Shown piece after piece: positions 24,989-29,108 of a stretch of 29,108 bases of DNA; position 1 is the stretch's first letter; every line of letters begins with the position of its first letter. The translations under genes and the position numbers were made by a program. The notes below the pieces were generated by a model. The model was not told the origin of the DNA. It was given only the letters and a program-made list of their open reading frames with translations, and did not search any database. This DNA is from Roseiarcus sp. (GTDB lineage Bacteria > Pseudomonadota > Alphaproteobacteria > Rhizobiales > Beijerinckiaceae), in assembly GCA_030153205.1 (NCBI GenBank), contig JASLHV010000393.1:1-29108 (forward strand), read 5' to 3'.

Positions 24989-25342
24989 TCACCAGAAGGT
25001 GAAGAGCGGCGACTGACCAGGCGGATTGAACTGCGATGGCAGAACAGACTCGCCGAAATGTCCGAATGGGTGAACGAGGCCCGGGTCCGTATCAAGCGCC
25101 GTATCGGAATAGTAGTGGGGGCCCGCGAGGAAGTCCGCGTAAGGATCGACGGGATAGAAGACCGGGCGGCCCGTATGCACAACAACGTCCCCGCTGCCGG
25201 GGCGCGTGACGTGAGCATAGTGCCGGTGGTGGTGGGAATAACGCTCCATCGCCTTCGCGGGCGCATTTGCCGCGATGGTCAGGCTAAGCGCCGAAAGCGC
25301 AAACGCGCTTGTGGCGAGGAAACCGAATACGCGGCGAATCAT
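24989..25342 (-). CDS. Small secreted His/Tyr/Pro-rich protein of unknown function
   Basis: 117 residues with a clean start: AAGGAGG precedes the ATG at 25342. Residues 1-31 form a Sec signal peptide ending in AKA. The mature ~86 residues are rich in His, Tyr, Pro and Asp (MERYSHHHRHYAHVTRPGSG near the start; PHYYSDTALDTDPGLVHPFG later) and end in FW. No family is recognised. The His cluster could bind a metal (inference). It lies just upstream of meaB on the same strand, 50 bp before that gene's upstream ATG, but no functional link is evident. Confidence 0.7.
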   Translation of the reverse strand: MIRRVFGFLATSAFALSALSLTIAANAPAKAMERYSHHHRHYAHVTRPGSGDVVVHTGRPVFYPVDPYADFLAGPHYYSDTALDTDPGLVHPFGHFGESVLPSQFNPPGQSPLFTFW

Positions 25343-25615
25343 GAACGCCTCCTTGGCGGGCTCTCATCGGTAATATGGGGCCGAATGATCGATTTGGACA
25401 AGATCAGTCGCTTAGGGTCACTGCCAGTTGAATGCGATTTTCGCCCGAAGGTTCCCTTTACCCTTAATGGATGACAGAAAGCGGAACGGCGGCCGGTCCT
25501 ATTGTCGCCACATGATTGACCGAAGAGCCAGGCGAAGTCCCGCTTTATATCGCAAGGCGGGCGAGAAGCCCGGCTTTGGCCAAGGGCTCTACACTGACGT
25601 TGGGGATTTGAGCCT

Positions 25616-26818
25616 ATGCCCAAAGCCGCGAGGCTTTGCCGAGATCGATTCTGCTCGCTGATGCGGCTCATGAGCGTGCTGGCGGCGACCGCGGCGCTTG
25701 CCGGCTGCGTCGAGACGGATATCGAGGGCGCCGCCAGTTACGTCGGCTCGATGGGCGGCCTCGCCGATCACCATCCCGAAGTAAAACCGCGGATCGTGCA
25801 GATCTTCATCGCCTCGACCCGAAAGGGAGAAACGGGCGCCGCCGCCCAGCAAGTCGACACCGACGGAACCCGCTACGCCCTAACGACCCTGACCTTTCCG
25901 CCCGGACACCAGCCGGGTGCGATCGAACGGCCGGTTTGGGGATCGGGCGATGCGAAATCGCATATTATGGTGTCGGGCCGCCGCGAGCTCGATTCCGATG
26001 AATTTAACGCGGAACTCGCTTCGCATGTGTCGGGCCGCATCGGCGTCAATCGCGACGTGATGATTTTTGTCCACGGCTTCAACACGCCTTTCGAGGACGC
26101 GCGCTGGCGCGCCGCTCAAATTGTCGCCGATAGCCGGTTTGGCGGGGTGCCGATCCTTTTCACCTGGCCCTCGCGCGGCGGGCTTCTGAGCTATGCCTCG
26201 GATAAGGATAGCGCCATGGCCTCGCGCGACGCCTTGCAAAGTCTCCTCGAAGACGTCGCCAAGACCCCAGGCGTCGGTCGCATCCACATCCTCGCCCACT
26301 CGATGGGCGGCTGGCTGGCTATGGAGGCGTTACGCCAAGCCTCGATCGCTGGCGACCGCGACCTTAACGGCCACCTCGGCGAGGTCATGCTGGCCTCGCC
26401 CGATATCGACCTCGACGTCTTTACCAAGCAGATGGCGCGGATCAGTCCGGCCAAAGTCACAGTCTTTGCGACGTCGAACGATCGCGCCCTGTCTCTGTCA
26501 AGTTGGATCGCCGACGACCGTCCGCGCGTCGGCGCCGTCAACGCCGCCAAACCGGAGGACAAGGCGGCACTGGAACGGCTCGGCGCCAAGGTCTATGACC
26601 TCTCGGCATTCTCCGATGGTCTTATCGACCATGGCATTTACGCCGACACACCGGACGTCATTCACGCCATCGGCGCGCAATTGACCGCCCCGCGCGCCAG
26701 CGAGGCGAATACGGTGTCGATTATCGACGCCCGGAGCGAAGCACCGGCCGCACCCACTGCGCCGGCAGTGGCTCCAGCGGCGACCAGCAGCGCAACCCCG
26801 GCTGGGCCGACGCCATGA
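25616..26818 (+). CDS. DUF900 alpha/beta-hydrolase lipoprotein
   Basis: Up to 400 residues. A lipobox LAATAALAGC lies near residue 30; starting at ATG 25661 instead would give a signal of more usual length, but neither start has a strong ribosome site. The body has the DUF900 esterase fold: IFVHGFNTPFEDARWRAAQI, the nucleophile elbow AHSMGG (Ser229), ASPDIDLDVF and a late DHGIYADTPDV that probably supplies the catalytic His. The last ~40 residues are a Pro/Ala/Thr-rich tail. Probably a membrane-attached esterase or lipase of the envelope; the substrate is unknown. It converges with the FAD protein gene, with a 24-bp gap. Confidence 0.88.
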   Translation: MPKAARLCRDRFCSLMRLMSVLAATAALAGCVETDIEGAASYVGSMGGLADHHPEVKPRIVQIFIASTRKGETGAAAQQVDTDGTRYALTTLTFPPGHQPGAIERPVWGSGDAKSHIMVSGRRELDSDEFNAELASHVSGRIGVNRDVMIFVHGFNTPFEDARWRAAQIVADSRFGGVPILFTWPSRGGLLSYASDKDSAMASRDALQSLLEDVAKTPGVGRIHILAHSMGGWLAMEALRQASIAGDRDLNGHLGEVMLASPDIDLDVFTKQMARISPAKVTVFATSNDRALSLSSWIADDRPRVGAVNAAKPEDKAALERLGAKVYDLSAFSDGLIDHGIYADTPDVIHAIGAQLTAPRASEANTVSIIDARSEAPAAPTAPAVAPAATSSATPAGPTP

Positions 26819-26842
26819 CCTCGGCTGTCAATCTGGGGGCGC

Positions 26843-28291
26843 TTAAGCGACGCTGACGCGCAATCTCTCGCGGACGATGCGCAGGTTCAACGTCTGCGCA
26901 ATTTCGTCGGCCAGAAACACGGTGAATTCGGCGATCTCGGCCAAGCCCATGAGTTCCCCGAAAGCACCGCGCGCCAATGGACCCGCGACATAGAGGGCCT
27001 GTACTGGATCGCCGTGGTGGTTGAGCGCCCGCCCATGCATATCGCACCAAAGGCCGAGACCAACGGGATCCAGGACGAGTAGTCCCGCAGCATTCATCTC
27101 GGCGAGCGCAGGCTGCCAAGCGAAAATGTCCCGGTGCGACGGACCTGTCGTGATGATCACGCGATCAAAAGAGTCTTGCTGGGAGAATCGGGCGCCACGT
27201 CTACGATAGCTGACAGCCACACCGTGCTCATGCGCCTGCGCGCCTTCCAGTGTCGCCGCGATGATCTGAAGACGGTCTTCCGCCATCAACGCGTCGAGCG
27301 CCTTCTCGACCGTGGGCGCGACGCGAAACCGGTGGGCGTCCCAATAGGCGCGCAATCGTACGACAAGCTTACGGCGCTCGGCCACCGGCAACGCGGTCCA
27401 AATGTCGCGCCCCTGCTTTCTGAGCGCATCGAATGTAGCGTGCCACGAAATCCCGCTGGCTTCGGCGGCGCGTACCGCATCCCTGACGCGGCGCAAGAGC
27501 GACAATGCGGAACGCTCAGGCGGGGAAACGAAATCGCCGAACGGCTCAACCGGACTTTCCGCGTGTCCTTTCGAGCGTAAGCCATGTCTTGAAATGGCGA
27601 GAATGGCGCCGCGATGGCGGCGCGCATGCAGGCTCGCGGCGACATCCGCCATGGTCAGCCCCGCGCCGATGATGAGGACGCGCTCGTCGCCGCTTAAATC
27701 CGCGAGACAATCGAGGGCCGCTGGGTTGGCGATAAGCCTCTTGTCGTCACGCAACGGCGTGAACACAGGCGGTAAGCTTGGAGAGGGATGCGTCGTCGCA
27801 ACAACGACGACATCAGCGTCAAGCCAGTCGCCGCCGTCGTCCTTGACCCGCCATCGCGCGCCGACGCGCGCGACGCTGGTCGCGCGCTTGCGCCGATGCT
27901 GGATTAGTCCTCGCCTAACCAAAGGTCGTAAATTTGACTCAACGTAATCTCCGAATGTCCCACGACGCGGAAACAGACGCCCATCCGAGAGGCGCGCCTC
28001 GGGGTCGTCCTCGAGTGCTTTTCTCGACTCAAGCCACCGAAGAAAATGACCCTCGTCATCTGGAACAAGATGCATCTTGTCCGCAGGCACATTGATGCGA
28101 TGGACGGGATTTCGCGTGTCATAGGCCAAGCCAGCGCCGAGGCGGCCGCGCGGCTCATAAACCACAAGTCGCCCGCCGGCCGCTGCGATTCGATCGGCCA
28201 AATGATAGGCCGTCGCTGCGCCGGAAAAGCCGCCGCCGATGATCGCGATCGTTGGCGGCGTTGGCATGCTATCGCTGGACTTCGCGGTCAC
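26843..28291 (-). CDS. FAD/NAD(P)-binding oxidoreductase (NAD_binding_9, COG4529-like)
   Basis: 482 residues. GTG start at 28291 with AAGGTG five bases upstream; the ATG at 28267 is an alternative. The N-terminal dinucleotide-binding motif IIGGGFSGAATAYHL is followed by LGAGLAYDT and HRINVPADKM, typical of the NAD_binding_9 group. A second nucleotide site is VLIIGAGLTMADVAASL, and YVAGPLARGAFGELMG lies near the end. The family is poorly characterised. It follows the acyl-CoA-dehydrogenase-like gene by 27 bp, so the two probably form an operon and could act as a flavin-dependent oxygenase/oxidoreductase pair. Confidence 0.88.
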   Translation of the reverse strand: MTAKSSDSMPTPPTIAIIGGGFSGAATAYHLADRIAAAGGRLVVYEPRGRLGAGLAYDTRNPVHRINVPADKMHLVPDDEGHFLRWLESRKALEDDPEARLSDGRLFPRRGTFGDYVESNLRPLVRRGLIQHRRKRATSVARVGARWRVKDDGGDWLDADVVVVATTHPSPSLPPVFTPLRDDKRLIANPAALDCLADLSGDERVLIIGAGLTMADVAASLHARRHRGAILAISRHGLRSKGHAESPVEPFGDFVSPPERSALSLLRRVRDAVRAAEASGISWHATFDALRKQGRDIWTALPVAERRKLVVRLRAYWDAHRFRVAPTVEKALDALMAEDRLQIIAATLEGAQAHEHGVAVSYRRRGARFSQQDSFDRVIITTGPSHRDIFAWQPALAEMNAAGLLVLDPVGLGLWCDMHGRALNHHGDPVQALYVAGPLARGAFGELMGLAEIAEFTVFLADEIAQTLNLRIVRERLRVSVA

Positions 28292-28318
28292 AACACCTTG
28301 AACCAGAAAGCACGTTTC

Positions 28319-29108
28319 TCAACTCCAGGCATGGAGAGGCGGGTTGACCCTGTTCAAGTAATAATTGCCAAGTATGGCGTATTTCCAGCGGACCGGATCA
28401 TGTAGTGTATGCGTACGCGCGTTTCGCCAATGCCTGTCGAGATTGAGCTCGCCGAGCGTCGAGCGAGTCCCAACAAGCTCAAAAAGCTTGTTGGTCGCGG
28501 AAAGCGCTGTCTCGGTACTCAGGATTTTCGCCTCGGCCACCGCGACTTGCGCTTCGGCGACGGAGCCTTCCGTCGGATTCTCCACGGCGCGATCCACCGC
28601 ACGTCCGGCAATGTCGAGCAAAGCTTGCGTTGCGCGCAATCGCAACGCCAGGTCGCCAATTGCCTGGATTGTGTAGGGATCGTCGGAGGCGCGGGCGTTG
28701 GGACTGTCGATCCACGCCCGCGCCTTACCGCGGACGAGATTGATGGTTTCCTCAATCGCGTTCCGCGCAATGCCGGTATCGACCGCCGCCTGGATGATCT
28801 GAAAGATCGCGCCATCGGCTGTCGGTTGGTCATAACCTTTATAGCCGGGCACGAGATGGCTCTTCGGCACTGTGACATTCTCGATGAACGTCGTGCCGCT
28901 GAACGTTGTGCGCTGACCGAAACTTGACCAATCGTCGATCACTCTCAGGCCAGGCGCGTTCCGATCAGCAATTGCGTACCACGCCCTGCCCTCGTCATCG
29001 AGCGCGACGATCGGCACGAGATGAGCGAAAAGCGCGCCTGTCGAATAGAATTTCTCGCCATTGACAACGACGTGATCGCCATAATCGACGAATTTCGTCT
29101 CGAAATCC
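28319..29108 (-). CDS. Acyl-CoA dehydrogenase-fold flavoprotein, SfnB/DszC-like (partial, 5' end beyond the window)
   Basis: About 262 C-terminal residues are visible. The frame is open to the right edge (DFETKFVDYGDHVVVNGEKF is readable before any internal Met or Val start), so the gene continues outside. Acyl-CoA dehydrogenase middle-domain sequence NGEKFYSTGALFAHLVP leads into a helical C-domain ending RHWRNARTHTLHDPVRWKYA. That ending is typical of flavin-dependent monooxygenases of the DszC/SfnB type involved in sulfur acquisition or desulfonation, rather than true beta-oxidation dehydrogenases, which carry a catalytic Glu. It is the upstream member of a pair with the FAD protein (27 bp gap). 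Confidence 0.85.
   Translation of the reverse strand, partial: DFETKFVDYGDHVVVNGEKFYSTGALFAHLVPIVALDDEGRAWYAIADRNAPGLRVIDDWSSFGQRTTFSGTTFIENVTVPKSHLVPGYKGYDQPTADGAIFQIIQAAVDTGIARNAIEETINLVRGKARAWIDSPNARASDDPYTIQAIGDLALRLRATQALLDIAGRAVDRAVENPTEGSVAEAQVAVAEAKILSTETALSATNKLFELVGTRSTLGELNLDRHWRNARTHTLHDPVRWKYAILGNYYLNRVNPPLHAWS

Noticed and set aside
25428..25661. 77-residue forward ORF before the DUF900 gene
   Set aside because: No ribosome site, Arg-rich composition, and it overlaps the start of the supported lipoprotein gene; the small CGGGC/GCCCG hairpin at 25558-25572 gives no further support.

Overview
The window reads as a gene-dense chromosomal segment of a GC-rich alphaproteobacterium, most probably of the order Hyphomicrobiales (Rhizobiales). 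The strongest pointer is the first gene: a roughly 2,150-residue, two-transmembrane, apolipoprotein-like helical protein with the architecture of the growth-pole ring protein GPR/RgsE of polar-growing Rhizobiales. A four-gene Mla/MCE lipid transport operon with a STAS-fused permease, a MeaB GTPase, an ExaC/AldB-type aldehyde dehydrogenase with its DUF779 partner, and an LpxH-like/GT4 pair fit this, possibly in a methylotrophic or C2-using lineage. The genus cannot be fixed from the sequence alone.

Layout. 14-6493 (+): giant GPR-like protein with three families of exact-period repeats. 6494-7205: gene-poor stretch with a decayed TetR-type regulator and a possible 36-codon small ORF. 7206-8444 (+): Tat-exported GH88/GH105-type glycoside hydrolase. 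8525-12801 (-): operon mlaE(STAS)-mlaF-mlaD-auxiliary lipoprotein. 12975-14776 (-): XRE-cupin regulator translationally coupled to an MFS transporter. 14890-15705 (-): membrane diguanylate cyclase. 15886-17981 (-): atypical SDR followed by a family VIII esterase/beta-lactamase-fold protein. 18113-20079 (+): metallophosphoesterase and GT4 glycosyltransferase overlapping at TGATG. 20085-22046 (-): aldehyde dehydrogenase followed by DUF779. 22321-23820 (+): a second aldehyde dehydrogenase, divergent from the first. 23949-25342 (-): meaB behind a small secreted protein. 25616-26818 (+): DUF900 alpha/beta-hydrolase lipoprotein. 26843-29108 (-): acyl-CoA dehydrogenase-like flavoprotein (cut by the window end) and an FAD/NAD(P)-binding protein.

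Functional themes are the cell envelope (polar growth ring, Mla lipid transport, LpxH-like/GT4 lipid glycosylation, lipoprotein hydrolase) and small-molecule oxidation (two aldehyde dehydrogenases, MeaB, flavoproteins, SDR). I see no CRISPR array, intact insertion sequence, prophage, rRNA or tRNA. Nothing is clearly a new multi-gene defence or mobile system. The points most worth checking are the phase-locked repeats of the GPR-like protein, the Pho-box-like site before the LpxH-like/GT4 pair, the shared half-sites between the divergent aldehyde dehydrogenases, and the displaced start of meaB.
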